Positions 18,007 through 27,269 of a stretch of DNA of 64,000 nucleotides are shown here, piece after piece. Origin of the DNA: Pseudoalteromonas sp. MEBiC 03607 (GTDB lineage Bacteria > Pseudomonadota > Gammaproteobacteria > Enterobacterales > Alteromonadaceae); contig NZ_SRRY01000002.1 of assembly GCF_004792295.1 (NCBI RefSeq), positions 558,001 through 622,000 on the forward strand, read 5' to 3'. Position numbers and translations under genes: made by a program. The notes beneath the pieces were generated by a model. The model was not told the DNA's origin. It ran no database searches and saw nothing but the letters and a program-made list of their open reading frames with translations. The stretch's first letter is position 1. Every line of letters starts with the position of its first letter.

Positions 18007-19839
18007 TTAAGAGTAAACAGTATTTCGCCCCCCTTCTTTTGCCTTATAAAGGTGTAAATCAACCCTTTTCGCGGCCTGCTCCGTTGTTTCGTTAGGTGCA
18101 ATTTCAATGACACCCAGACTAACAGTAGCGCTTATTGATAATGAGGTATGCTCCTTTTCGGCAACAGAGAGCCTTATACGCTCAGCAATCTCCTGTGCAT
18201 TTTCTAAAGATTGATTCTCAAGCACAATTAAAAACTCTTCGCCACCAACACGACCTACCCGGTCAGAGCAACGGACTGTGTGCACAATCGTATTGGTTAT
18301 GGAAATGATTAATTCATCACCTATATCGTGACCGTATTGATCATTGACCGCTTTGAAATAATCAATATCGATAGAAATCAAAGAGCTGACTTGTTTATTG
18401 AGTTTGTTTTGCTGCATGACACTTCGTTTTAAATTTAGAATAGCTCTTCGATTCGGTATGCCGGTAAGCTCATCTTTTAAAGCGAGTATTTCAAAATACT
18501 TTTTCTGGCGAACTTGTTTGAAGGTATAAATGGCGAATAGCAGTAAACATACGCAAGTTATCATCACCGTTAAGCCTTGCCAAAAAGACTTATCTTCGGC
18601 TACTGCTAAAAGCTTTTGTTGTAGCTTTGACTCATGTTCTAAACGAGTAATTTCACGGTTTTGTTGCTCATAGTTAAAGTTTAATCTGGCAGAAATAAGC
18701 ATGTTATTTGCTAAAGCCTGCTGTTTTTTATTTATTAAATCGATTAATTGCCGCTGAGATGTTATTTGTAAGAAAGTATCTCCTGTTGCAGCGGCAAGCT
18801 GTGAGGTTAAATTTAAATAGCGCTCCTGTAAGCTCTCGGGCCAAGATTGTTGTTGCCCGGCTATTTTCTCATGAGATGTAACGGCTGCTTGCAACTGAGC
18901 TGTAGCCAAGTACCATTCTGATTTAGTGAAGTTGTAAAGAGTCAAAATCCAACAGTCATCAACAGAAAGTGTTTTTAGCTCAATTAGATATGGCTCTGCC
19001 TGAGATAACCTATTTAAATTTATATTGAGTTCTGTCAGCTTTATTAATATGTAAGAATAGCCATTATCACTTTCGAAACGACGAACATCTTTTTTAATCG
19101 ACTCGTATAATTCAACCGCCTTTATTAAGTCGCCTTTTTCTTCATAAGCATACGCGAGTAAATCGAGTACCTTGTATTGCTCTTGCTCATTAAATTTCGA
19201 TAGCGCTAAGTTAGCACGCTGCAATTGTTCAATTGCAAGTTCATAGTTGTACAACGCTATGTGAATATCGGCGATTTCTTTTAATGCGAGTGCTTTTTCG
19301 TAGTTGTTACCTGCTTTTTCAAATAACTGATAAGCTGTTTTTGCAGAGTCGAATGCCTCTTGATAGTTGCCTTTAGCTAACTGAATACGGTTAAGTACAA
19401 TGTGAGCAGTAGCGATGGTTGATAATTGCTTAGGGGAGGTTGTTTTTTCTACTGATGTAGTGTTGATTATAGGCTTTAAGTGCTCAAGAGCTGTTTGATA
19501 ATCACCTTGTGTATACTCTTGGTTTGCTTCACAGACAGCAAGCTCATGTTTTAAGGTAATATTATTTGCTTTTTGGATGATTGGCTTGGCTGTTTCTAGA
19601 AAATGTTTATATTCACTAAGCCCGCTAGGAGTAGATGTATTAGAAAACCAACATTTAAATGCCATTACATGCGCATCATCTTGCACATCTGCATAAGGCA
19701 TTTGCTGCTCTAATCTAGCTAAAATTTCGACAGATTCAGAATATGTTGTATAACCGTAAAGAACACGGTTGATTTCACTCTGAACATCATTTGCAGCCAC
19801 ATTGGTTGCAAATAGCAATATGCACAATATCCTTATCAT
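18007..19839 (-). CDS. Periplasmic TPR sensor, membrane-anchored GGDEF diguanylate cyclase
   Basis: About 610 residues. Order: signal peptide (ending NVAAN), a periplasmic tetratricopeptide region over roughly residues 60-330 (for example GNYQEAFDSAKTAYQLFEKA), a coiled-coil stretch, one membrane helix (LTVMITCVCLLLFAIYTF), then a cytosolic GGDEF domain. The active site is VGGEEF near residue 530. The inhibitory I-site RCSD lies five residues before it, so product inhibition by c-di-GMP is expected. ATG 19839 was chosen over the upstream ATG at 19878 because it starts the signal peptide and follows GGAG. The signal sensed by the TPR domain is unknown. Confidence 0.9.
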   Translation of the reverse strand: MIRILCILLFATNVAANDVQSEINRVLYGYTTYSESVEILARLEQQMPYADVQDDAHVMAFKCWFSNTSTPSGLSEYKHFLETAKPIIQKANNITLKHELAVCEANQEYTQGDYQTALEHLKPIINTTSVEKTTSPKQLSTIATAHIVLNRIQLAKGNYQEAFDSAKTAYQLFEKAGNNYEKALALKEIADIHIALYNYELAIEQLQRANLALSKFNEQEQYKVLDLLAYAYEEKGDLIKAVELYESIKKDVRRFESDNGYSYILIKLTELNINLNRLSQAEPYLIELKTLSVDDCWILTLYNFTKSEWYLATAQLQAAVTSHEKIAGQQQSWPESLQERYLNLTSQLAAATGDTFLQITSQRQLIDLINKKQQALANNMLISARLNFNYEQQNREITRLEHESKLQQKLLAVAEDKSFWQGLTVMITCVCLLLFAIYTFKQVRQKKYFEILALKDELTGIPNRRAILNLKRSVMQQNKLNKQVSSLISIDIDYFKAVNDQYGHDIGDELIISITNTIVHTVRCSDRVGRVGGEEFLIVLENQSLENAQEIAERIRLSVAEKEHTSLSISATVSLGVIEIAPNETTEQAAKRVDLHLYKAKEGGRNTVYS

Positions 19840-20083
19840 CTGAGCATTACTCCATACAGCTACTCTGATACCAATCAATGATATTTTTTATAATTGCAGC
19901 TAGCTTAGCATAATGAAATTGTTGCTTATAAGATTTTATGTTGAAAAAATATAAATAATTTAATGCTTTAATCTGTTTTGATTTTCTTTCAAGCTTGAAA
20001 GTGGCTCAACTGAAAATTATGTAATTTTTTACCCAAATGGTATGGTTTTCAAAATAGTTTTAATCAAAAGGATTTATTTTTTC

Positions 20084-20905
20084 ATGTTAAACAAAATATT
20101 ACTTTGTAGTGCTTTTTTATTTTCTGTTACAGCACTGGCTGAAAGACCAGACTATTTTAATGATGAAATAGATAAAGAGTATCGCGCGGTATTAAAGCAC
20201 ATGGATGAAATGATGCCGCAAACCGATTTAGAGCTTGCCTACTTACCCTCTTTTTATCCGTTTAGCATCTTTGATATTCATGCCACTAAATTTAAAAATG
20301 ACAAAGATAAGCAAGCGTTCACTAACTTTAACTTAGGTGTGCTTGGTAGCCAGTTTTTAAATGTTAAAGAGCAAGTTGGAACAAAACTTCCAAATTTAGT
20401 TATTTGTAAAAAAGAAAAGTGTACTGAACAAAGACTTAAGTTAATTCGGTCATTTTTAGATGTATCGGAGGCAGAAATTTTGGCATTTAAAAATAGCCAA
20501 ACTTTAAAACTTGTCCAGCAATCTGCGCCGCACGTGTACCGTGTTAACAATACTTTTTATTCTCCCACCCAATTAATAAGTTATACACCATCAAAATATG
20601 CTGGGTTTGTACCCTCTGCCGATTATAAAATTCTAAGCCCTGATGCAGAGCCAAACTTGATGGAGCTATCAGCTGATACACAAGAACTCAGAGATTTAAT
20701 GGTTGAGTATAAGGTTGCAGCTATTACAAAAGATGAGTATGACAGTGTCAATGTGATCTTTGGTGGTCTTAGCGATAATCATTGGGGAGTAGTCCTTTTA
20801 GACAAATACACTATACCTAAAAGCGGTGATAGAAATGCTTTTGGCCTAGAGTACGACATAATAAAACCACTCTCTAAAACAAGCTTTTATTACCAAACAA
20901 ATTAA
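20084..20905 (+). CDS. Exported protein of unknown function
   Basis: 273 residues from ATG 20084, which starts a good signal peptide (MLNKILLCSAFLFSVTALA); the in-frame ATG at 20042 would place an unlikely extension before it. The mature protein has two cysteines in CKKEKCTEQ that could pair in the periplasm. I recognise no domain. Lower GC than the flanking genes. It is divergent from the TPR-GGDEF gene and followed by a strong hairpin, so it is probably monocistronic. Confidence 0.75.
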   Translation: MLNKILLCSAFLFSVTALAERPDYFNDEIDKEYRAVLKHMDEMMPQTDLELAYLPSFYPFSIFDIHATKFKNDKDKQAFTNFNLGVLGSQFLNVKEQVGTKLPNLVICKKEKCTEQRLKLIRSFLDVSEAEILAFKNSQTLKLVQQSAPHVYRVNNTFYSPTQLISYTPSKYAGFVPSADYKILSPDAEPNLMELSADTQELRDLMVEYKVAAITKDEYDSVNVIFGGLSDNHWGVVLLDKYTIPKSGDRNAFGLEYDIIKPLSKTSFYYQTN

Positions 20906-20942
20906 AATTACTTTACCAATAAGCTGATGAATTAATTGGAAT

Positions 20943-20991
20943 ACACAATGAGGATGTTTGAAAATAGCCAATCAAAGCATCCTCGTTGTGT
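20943..20991 (+). terminator. Long hairpin after the exported-protein gene
   Basis: Arms of 14 bp (ACACAATGAGGATG / CATCCTCGTTGTGT) with one G-T pair, closing a 21-nt loop that can pair further, followed by GTTTAAAAG. Probable terminator. Confidence 0.6.
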
Positions 20992-21325
20992 GTTTAAAAG
21001 TTTCACTTAGCATTCTTTAGCAGGAAGAACCAGCAAACTTAAAATACAGCAACGAGTAATTGCGTTTATTCAAGGCAATATAAAGGTTATTTCAAAAGTT
21101 AGTCATCTGATAAAGGTAAAGCATTTTTATCAGCGTAGTGATGGCAAAGCATCTATATTTTGGACACATCAAACCGGCAATGTTTGGCTAGATTAATGAA
21201 GAGCTTGCCATTTAATTGCGTGTATACAATAAAAGTGATCCACGTCACTGCTACAGCAAGAAATGGCAGTAACTTGATTAGTAACAGCCTGATAAAACTT
21301 TTTTTATCAGGCTATCACTCAGGTA
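20992..21325. other. Gene-poor stretch with two TGATAAA hairpins
   Basis: No convincing gene. A short open frame at 21160-21402 has no ribosome-binding site and overlaps the next gene antisense. Two inverted repeats share a core: CTGATAAA/TTTATCAG at 21107-21133, and AGCCTGATAAAA/TTTTATCAGGCT (12-bp arms, 4-nt loop) at 21286-21313. The second lies 13 bp beyond the stop of the next gene on the minus strand and may end its transcript. Confidence 0.5.
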
Positions 21326-21661
21326 TCAACAAATATGGTACTCACCCTGCGGTTGGCTGCTTGATACAAAATACTCAAGTTCTGATTTTAGTACTTCAAT
21401 AATATCTGATGTAAAAGGGGTTCTTATTTCACCTGAATCTAGGTATCTAAGTAAATCGATTTCGTATCTAAGTGCAGACTCAATTGAGTAACTAATTGGG
21501 TAAGTTATTTTAAACTGTTTCTGGGAGCATAAATTATCGCTGCTGTTTATGTTCACATAGAAAGTTAGTTGTTCATCTTCTTCATGAAGATCACTGCAGC
21601 TACCTTGCTCGCGTATGCAATTTAAAACAATATTTTTAATGAAAATATCAAATTCGTTCAT
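21326..21661 (-). CDS. Small acidic cytoplasmic protein of unknown function
   Basis: 111 residues beginning MNEFDIFIKNIVLNCIRE. ATG 21661 has an excellent AAGGA site at 7-nt spacing, so it is preferred over ATG 21691. Acidic, with alternating helix and strand (QLTFYVNINSSD, QKFKITYPISYS); no signal peptide. Family not recognised; the size, acidity and isolated position would fit an immunity or adaptor protein, but nothing directly supports that. Confidence 0.65.
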   Translation of the reverse strand: MNEFDIFIKNIVLNCIREQGSCSDLHEEDEQLTFYVNINSSDNLCSQKQFKITYPISYSIESALRYEIDLLRYLDSGEIRTPFTSDIIEVLKSELEYFVSSSQPQGEYHIC

Positions 21662-22005
21662 TGTTGTTCCTTTAACTAAATCCCACTCCATGGTTCAGAT
21701 AAATTTAGCAAAAAGATGCTAGGTTATCCAGTTAGACTTACTTCTTTATTATTGTTTTATTGAGGATTTAGAAAATAAGTATTGCTAAATAATGGCTTAA
21801 GTTTTTAGTAGAGGGTTATTTGCTTAAAGAATTTCTTTTTTAAAAGTTAGATTAATAGTTGGGCGTTAGAACAGGTTTGTTTATTTTGCAGATGATTAAC
21901 AAGTATTAAGTAGTTACTTTAATCGAGTTGCTGTAAATGAGGTGCGAGGCTAGATGTAAACTATTAAGTGGCTATTTTAATAACCACTTAATAGAAAAAT
22001 AATCG
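21662..22005. other. AT-rich intergenic region with a receptor terminator hairpin
   Basis: 344 bp without a gene. The only clear structure is an inverted repeat with 11-bp arms, CTATTAAGTGG at 21961-21971 and CCACTTAATAG at 21984-21994, 12 bp past the stop of the large TonB-dependent receptor gene. It probably ends that transcript, though the T run is weak. Confidence 0.5.
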
Positions 22006-25000
22006 CTAAAAGGTCCAGTTTATACCTAAGTAGTAGCGACGGCCATTAGTCCACTCATTAACAAATATCTTATCTAAATGATTTTGGTAATAAGGTTTTA
22101 ACTCTTCAACAGGAATACCACTTGCTTGCGATAAAATGGCAAAGGCCTCTTCTCCTGAGACAGAAGACTCAACAATATTGTTGCCATTTTCATCTTTAGC
22201 GACAACGCGATTGCCTGTTGCGACACCATCTTCGCCAATTTCGTCGATCCATTTCATTTTATTAATAACTGGGTCATTAACAATTTGTGATGTTTTTATG
22301 TATTGCACAACATTTTCATTGGTTAAGTTTGTTACTGCAAAGCTTGCTACTAAATTGTCTAGGATTTGATAGGTCGCTTTGAAGTCGAGTTGTTGGCGCG
22401 CATCAGTGTAACGAATACCGTCTGTAAAGCTGGCATTGGCGAATTCACTTCGATAGTTATATGACAACCGTGCCGAAAAAGTGTCATTTTCAAAATAAAT
22501 AGATGCATTGAGGGTGTCTTGTGACTGTCCAAACATAGGTTCTGTTTGACTAACTGTTTGAGTATTAAACCCAGTAACTTCAAAGTACTCACGTTGAGAC
22601 GGATCACTCAAATGAGTTTCTGTATCAGTCATATCAGCTATTTCATATGAAAAGGTTGAGGTGTTGAACTTTTGATCCGGCACATCTGTATAAGTGTAAT
22701 TAATTAAGCCACCAAAACCATTACCGAAATCATGTTGTAACTGAAATTCTAGCCCTTTTACTTTTTGCTCACCTGTATTGAAGTAAGAACTAACAACGTA
22801 GTCTCCGTATATTGAGTAACCGTTATCATCTGTTTTCCCTTCATCCCCTAGGTAACTTAAGTCTTGAACTTGAGATGATGATCGCACCATATCTTTAATA
22901 TCTTTTTGAAAGGCTGTAATGGCAAAAATAGATGACTCAGCAAAGTACCATTCTACGCCTACTTCAGAGTTGACTGATGAATATGAACCTAAGTTTGGAT
23001 TACCAACCGATCCTCGGCGCTGCGAATCCATTGGTAGGCGCTCAGCATCTCCATTTGGGGTTAAATCTTGCTGTCTACCGTCAGTGTAGAATCGGTAACG
23101 TTCGGTTACTAAGCTAAAGTTACTTCTGAGCTGAGTAAGGCTCGGATGAGAAATATTCTTTGACGCGGCGGCTCTTAGAACAAGATCGTCAGCAAGGTCA
23201 TAAGCAATATTAAAACTTGGTAAATAGTCTTTAGTACTACTTTTTTGCACAAGCGGCGAATACTGATTAAAACCAGCAAGACCCGCGACATAATTTGGGT
23301 CGGTTTCATCAATAGGGTATGAAAGAAGCTGACCATTTTCATCTTTTGCCACTTCATTACCGACAGATTCTCGTTGTGTGTCGACTACGCGAATACCTAC
23401 ATTACCTCTGAATTTTTCACCACTGAAGTTTGCCATTGCATAATAGGCTAGTAATTCTTCAGTTACTTTATAGGCTGATCCTGCCGATTCAGTTAAACCA
23501 GAACGACAGCCATAATAGTTTTCAGGGTTTGCTGAGTTTGCGATTGCATCTACACAAGCACCTTCATTCGGTGTGCCTTCTGAATTGAGTAATAAAAAGT
23601 GATCATTGAGCAATGAGTCACGTTTTGCTTGGTCGATATCAAAATATTCATTTGGTATATCATGACCCGCAGAGTCTAAGCCAGATACCGTACCACCTAC
23701 AATTTGCTCTGCTAGAATGAGAGGGAAATCACTTGATTCATTTGCATAGCCATGAAAACGCGCTCCTTCTGTATAGTAGCGCTGTGTACGTTCTATATTG
23801 CGATACTTAGCGCCAAATTTGATGCTATCAATATAAAAGTCATTCTCGAAAGACCACGTAATATCTCCTTGCAGAAAATCTTCGGTGTTTTCACGGTAGC
23901 GAGCAGAGTTATTTAAGCCACCTGTTAGTAAATAAAACTCGTTAGTAGGCGCAAGCAAAAAGTTTTTAGCGCGCTGTTGTGCATCGATAAGCGCTTGCCC
24001 TGTTAGTGATGGGTCAGCCTCAAGCCCCCAATATACTTTGCCGGTATCGGGGTTATATCCATATCCTAAATTGACCCCTTCATAAGTTGGGATTTTTAAA
24101 GATGCATCGTCACCTGAGTAAAGCGTTTCGTAATCCCCATAACGACTGGCAAGTGTGGTTCCACGATCGAGTACGGTACTCTCTGCTTCTGTGTGACCAG
24201 CTTGAAACTTCATTACAAAGTCATTGTGTTCAAAATCAACAGTAAGATGGTAGCGATTTTGTTCAGTTTCGGTGCCACTTCTATCGTTTGAGTCGCGACG
24301 GATCATTTCACCCCATCGGATATCGCCATCGTAATAGTTGTTACCATCCCAGACCATGCCTGCACCGCGAACTAAATTTGTGCCATCAATAGGGTAGGTT
24401 GCTGATAAAACAATATCGCGTTCAGGATCCATCACGAGTCTGGGATCGATGCCAGGCACTTCGTTGCTATACAGCAGTTGCACAATACGGTGTGGTTGAG
24501 CATATAAATTGTCATTTTTATTATCTCGATCAGATTTATTCTGATTTATCTCTAGGTTTAAACTTAAGTTATCAATAGGTGCCCATTGAAAGTTTAAAGT
24601 TGTATCTAGGCGGCTTTCATCGGTTGAGAAAGCTGGCGCGTAGACCATGTTACCTAATGTTCTAGCAGGAGTTTGACCTAACCCTGCTTCTCTTCTGCTA
24701 CCCCAAAAAAGCCCCCATACTGGGTCAATATAAGTTGGGTCTATCACTTCATCTAGTTGCCCCCAATTTTGTGTATAGTTGTTCCATACACCAGAGTTAC
24801 TGGGATCTTCTGTTGGCCAATAAGCACCATTATTTGCGACTGCTTCTAAGTCACCGTAGGTATAACCATTTAACGCCATGTGACGTGTAATGATTAGGGC
24901 ATGATTGTTCATATGGCGCAGATTGATATCGCTGCTGGCACATGCTTCTGTTGGACACTCTATTGCATCTGTTTGTGCAAAGCCTGTGCTGATCGCGCCT

Positions 25001-25764
25001 TCATTACCAGCAATACCATCTGATTCAAAACCGGTACGAAATGCCTTGCGTTGTTGATGACTTACGCTAATTGAAGCGCCAAACTTTTTATTTTCAGAGA
25101 CAAAATTATAGGCTGTTGATACTTGTGGTGAATACTTCTTTGAAGAGTCGTTATACTCTGATTCAACATTAAAATACCCATAGCCATCTTCTTGTTCCAA
25201 AGGTTTTTTAGTATGTAATATGACGGTGCCGCCAATACCACCGGCATCAAGGTCGGCACGGGCTGATTTATGGACTTCAATTTTAGAAACACGCTCTGCT
25301 GGAATATTTGAAAAATCAAAGGCATTACTTTCTGATTGGCCTGGTAAATAGGATGCTGATTTGGCTGATTGACCATTAACTAGGGTATTGGTTAGTTCGG
25401 GTGACGTGCCACGAATAGACACTTTCGAGCCTTCACCAAATTGTCGCTCAATTTGTACCCCAGCCACACGTTGCAACGCTTCAGCCATATTTTTATCAGG
25501 GTTTTTGGCAATATCTTCTGTATTAATAGAATCAACAATAACATCTGAATATCGTTTGTTATTCAAGTTCTCACGCAAAGATGAGCGAATACCTGTTACT
25601 TGAATAACTTCGATTTCTTCATCTTTGAGATTTTTTTCAGAATTTTTATTTGTGGGTAAGTCCTTTTTCACCTCTTGTGAAAAGGTTGGCATTGACATAC
25701 TTGCAGTCAATAGCATTGCTGACTGAACTGCAATGGTCATTTTAGATAAGCGAAGAGCTTTCAT
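22006..25764 (-). CDS. Large TonB-dependent receptor (TonB-Xanth-Caul type)
   Basis: 1252-residue outer-membrane receptor. A signal peptide (MTIAVQSAMLLTASMSMPTFS region) is followed by IQVTGIRSSL and a plug with NPDKNMAEALQRVAGVQIER, SIRGTSPELTNTLVNGQ and ADLDAGGIGGTVILHTKKP. The barrel ends GRRYYLGINWTF with the expected final Phe. This pattern matches the TIGR01782-like receptors that marine bacteria and xanthomonads use for oligosaccharide or other large-substrate uptake. No glycosidase, transporter or regulator lies next to it, so the ligand cannot be guessed. It appears to be monocistronic. Confidence 0.93.
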   Translation of the reverse strand: MKALRLSKMTIAVQSAMLLTASMSMPTFSQEVKKDLPTNKNSEKNLKDEEIEVIQVTGIRSSLRENLNNKRYSDVIVDSINTEDIAKNPDKNMAEALQRVAGVQIERQFGEGSKVSIRGTSPELTNTLVNGQSAKSASYLPGQSESNAFDFSNIPAERVSKIEVHKSARADLDAGGIGGTVILHTKKPLEQEDGYGYFNVESEYNDSSKKYSPQVSTAYNFVSENKKFGASISVSHQQRKAFRTGFESDGIAGNEGAISTGFAQTDAIECPTEACASSDINLRHMNNHALIITRHMALNGYTYGDLEAVANNGAYWPTEDPSNSGVWNNYTQNWGQLDEVIDPTYIDPVWGLFWGSRREAGLGQTPARTLGNMVYAPAFSTDESRLDTTLNFQWAPIDNLSLNLEINQNKSDRDNKNDNLYAQPHRIVQLLYSNEVPGIDPRLVMDPERDIVLSATYPIDGTNLVRGAGMVWDGNNYYDGDIRWGEMIRRDSNDRSGTETEQNRYHLTVDFEHNDFVMKFQAGHTEAESTVLDRGTTLASRYGDYETLYSGDDASLKIPTYEGVNLGYGYNPDTGKVYWGLEADPSLTGQALIDAQQRAKNFLLAPTNEFYLLTGGLNNSARYRENTEDFLQGDITWSFENDFYIDSIKFGAKYRNIERTQRYYTEGARFHGYANESSDFPLILAEQIVGGTVSGLDSAGHDIPNEYFDIDQAKRDSLLNDHFLLLNSEGTPNEGACVDAIANSANPENYYGCRSGLTESAGSAYKVTEELLAYYAMANFSGEKFRGNVGIRVVDTQRESVGNEVAKDENGQLLSYPIDETDPNYVAGLAGFNQYSPLVQKSSTKDYLPSFNIAYDLADDLVLRAAASKNISHPSLTQLRSNFSLVTERYRFYTDGRQQDLTPNGDAERLPMDSQRRGSVGNPNLGSYSSVNSEVGVEWYFAESSIFAITAFQKDIKDMVRSSSQVQDLSYLGDEGKTDDNGYSIYGDYVVSSYFNTGEQKVKGLEFQLQHDFGNGFGGLINYTYTDVPDQKFNTSTFSYEIADMTDTETHLSDPSQREYFEVTGFNTQTVSQTEPMFGQSQDTLNASIYFENDTFSARLSYNYRSEFANASFTDGIRYTDARQQLDFKATYQILDNLVASFAVTNLTNENVVQYIKTSQIVNDPVINKMKWIDEIGEDGVATGNRVVAKDENGNNIVESSVSGEEAFAILSQASGIPVEELKPYYQNHLDKIFVNEWTNGRRYYLGINWTF

Positions 25765-26257
25765 TTTGCACCTTTCAAATTTGTTATTATTTTAATCTGA
25801 CTCGTTGTTACTGAGCATTAATAGCGAAACTAAGACCCTTAAAGGATCTTGCTTTTTAATTACCAGTGACCGAAATACAACACCTATACAGTCGCTGCTT
25901 AAATTAAAATAGTACAAATATAGAACAGATCAAGAATATTTTATTATTTATTTGATGTTTTTGGATTTTCTTTTGTTTTGTACCTAAAAACCTTTAACTT
26001 TTTGTATTTAATTGTGTTTTTCTTTTTGGGGACGAGGTGGTTTTTCTGGTGTTTATTTATACATGATCAATTAAAACAATTGGTTGAGCTTTTTTGGTGT
26101 CTTTGCTTTGAATATTTTATTCTTTATTTTCTTGTTTTTTATCCGCTGATATTGCTGTGCTGCGGCTTTAAACTGTCATTCACTTAATCAGTTGTTTTGT
26201 TTTTTGTTAATAGGCACACTGATAATCCAAATGGGTTTTATGCAGTAAGGTTTTGTA
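25765..26257. other. AT-rich 490-bp region upstream of the large receptor
   Basis: Holds the promoter regions of the divergent receptor and VOC genes but no credible gene; the plus-strand frame at 25978-26187 is Phe/Leu-rich translation of T-rich DNA. A near-perfect palindrome, AAGACCCTT/AAGGATCTT at 25832-25850, is followed by GCTTTTT on the plus strand and lies 70-85 bp upstream of the receptor start, where it may be a leader structure. Confidence 0.4.
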
Positions 26258-26671
26258 ATGAAAAATGAGATAAAGCAACACATCGGCAGTGTTGCACTGG
26301 TGGTAAATGATTACGATGAAGCCATAGCCTTCTACACCGAAAAATTACAATTTACATTGATTGAAGATACCGATTTAGGCGAGGGAAAACGGTGGGTTTT
26401 AGTCTCGCCACCGGGTTCTAACGGTACACACCTGCTACTTGCAAAAGCCAGTAATCAACAGCAAATGCACGCTGTTGGTAATCAAACCGGTGGTCGAGTA
26501 TTTTTGTTTTTACACAGCAATGACTTTTGGCGTGATTACAACAGCATGAAAAGTAAAGGTATTGTATTTAATGAATCACCAAGAGAAGAGCCTTACGGCA
26601 CTGTGGTGGTGTTTCAAGATTTATATGGCAACAAATGGGACTTGCTTGAGCTTAAACACCCTAAAGGTTAA
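26258..26671 (+). CDS. VOC-superfamily (glyoxalase-like) protein
   Basis: 137 residues, one vicinal-oxygen-chelate unit with two beta-alpha-beta-beta-beta modules. The segments VALVVNDYDEAIAFYTEKLQ and VVVFQDLYGNKWDLLEL are typical, with a C-terminal Glu and an N-terminal His as possible metal ligands. Resembles small single-domain glyoxalase/bleomycin-resistance-like proteins whose substrates are mostly unknown. AAGG precedes ATG 26258. Confidence 0.88.
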   Translation: MKNEIKQHIGSVALVVNDYDEAIAFYTEKLQFTLIEDTDLGEGKRWVLVSPPGSNGTHLLLAKASNQQQMHAVGNQTGGRVFLFLHSNDFWRDYNSMKSKGIVFNESPREEPYGTVVVFQDLYGNKWDLLELKHPKG

Positions 26672-26700
26672 CAATGGCGCTAGGGGTTAAGTTCTCGGGC

Positions 26701-26824
26701 GCGCGAAACACGTTTCACGCTTACGTATAATCCGGCTCTATTCTAAATTTAAAATTTGACGGGCTAAAGCCCGACCTACAAGGTCGTCATTTATGGCGAC
26801 AAGGGATGAGGTAGGTGCACACCT
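26701..26824. repeat. REP-like cluster of consecutive short hairpins
   Basis: Five dyads follow one another: 26701-26720 (9-bp arms, one mismatch), 26760-26773 (CGGGCT/AGCCCG), 26773-26785 (GACCT/AGGTC), 26783-26800 (8-bp arms with one G-T pair) and 26813-26824 (AGGTG/CACCT). The GGGCTAAAGCCCGACCTAC core resembles dispersed intergenic palindromes of many gammaproteobacteria. No coding potential. Confidence 0.55.
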
Positions 26825-26868
26825 CGATCCTCGCAACTTTCCCCTTTCCCCTAATAACTCGCTAACTA

Positions 26869-26894
26869 TGATCTGACTCCATAAAAGTAGACAC
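26869..26894 (+). repeat. IS left terminal inverted repeat
   Basis: Pairs with 28091-28116 at 23 of 26 positions; the three mismatches are consecutive at positions 13-15. The bases CTGACTCC (26873-26880) are also complementary to GGAGTCAG at 26901-26908, next to the orfA start. Confidence 0.9.
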
Positions 26895-26913
26895 CTTTTT
26901 GGAGTCAGTAATC

Positions 26914-27228
26914 ATGAAAGTAAAACCATATCGTAAACATTCGCTCGAATTTAAAATAAAAGTCGTTCAAGAGTCGTTAGACACCACAGATACAGTTAAG
27001 ATGGTCGCTAATAAGTACGGTATTCATCCTGACATGCTATCAAGTTGGAGAAGTCACATGACCTCGAAAAAGAAAACGGCAAAGCCACTAAAGAACCAAG
27101 GCCCTGACAAATCATACACAGATTTAGAACGCCAAATTCGCAAGCTTGAGAAGCAACTCGAAGATGCTCAGTTGGAGAATGACGTTTTAAAAAAGGCGAA
27201 GGTCTACTTCGACAGCCTAAAAGAATAA
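26914..27228 (+). CDS. IS3-family OrfA (helix-turn-helix)
   Basis: 104 residues. An N-terminal helix-turn-helix (HSLEFKIKVVQESLD ... VANKYGIHPDMLSSWRSH) binds the element ends, and a leucine-zipper-like coiled coil follows (LERQIRKLEKQLEDAQLEND). ATG 26914 follows GGAG at 9-nt spacing; the earlier TTG at 26899 overlaps that ribosome-binding site and is unlikely. OrfA alone usually regulates transposition; fused to OrfB by frameshifting it forms the transposase. Confidence 0.92.
   Translation: MKVKPYRKHSLEFKIKVVQESLDTTDTVKMVANKYGIHPDMLSSWRSHMTSKKKTAKPLKNQGPDKSYTDLERQIRKLEKQLEDAQLENDVLKKAKVYFDSLKE
27189..27195 (+). other. Programmed -1 frameshift site A_AAA_AAG
   Basis: The heptamer AAAAAAG sits in the orfA frame exactly as A AAA AAG, the classical IS3/dnaX slippery sequence. 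A -1 slip here enters the orfB frame, which is open from this point to 28085, giving an OrfAB fusion of about 390 residues. Confidence 0.88.
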
Positions 27229-27269
27229 GGTTCGAATATATCCACAAGGTCACAGACGCCAAACGCACA

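Noticed and set aside
21160..21402. 80-codon plus-strand open frame
   Set aside because: No ribosome-binding site, crosses a hairpin and overlaps antisense a gene with an excellent start site.
21326..21661. Antitoxin or immunity gene
   Set aside because: No toxin or effector gene lies next to it; acidity and size alone are not enough.
25978..26187. 69-codon plus-strand open frame upstream of the VOC gene
   Set aside because: Product is almost only Phe, Leu and other hydrophobic residues from T-rich DNA; no ribosome-binding site.
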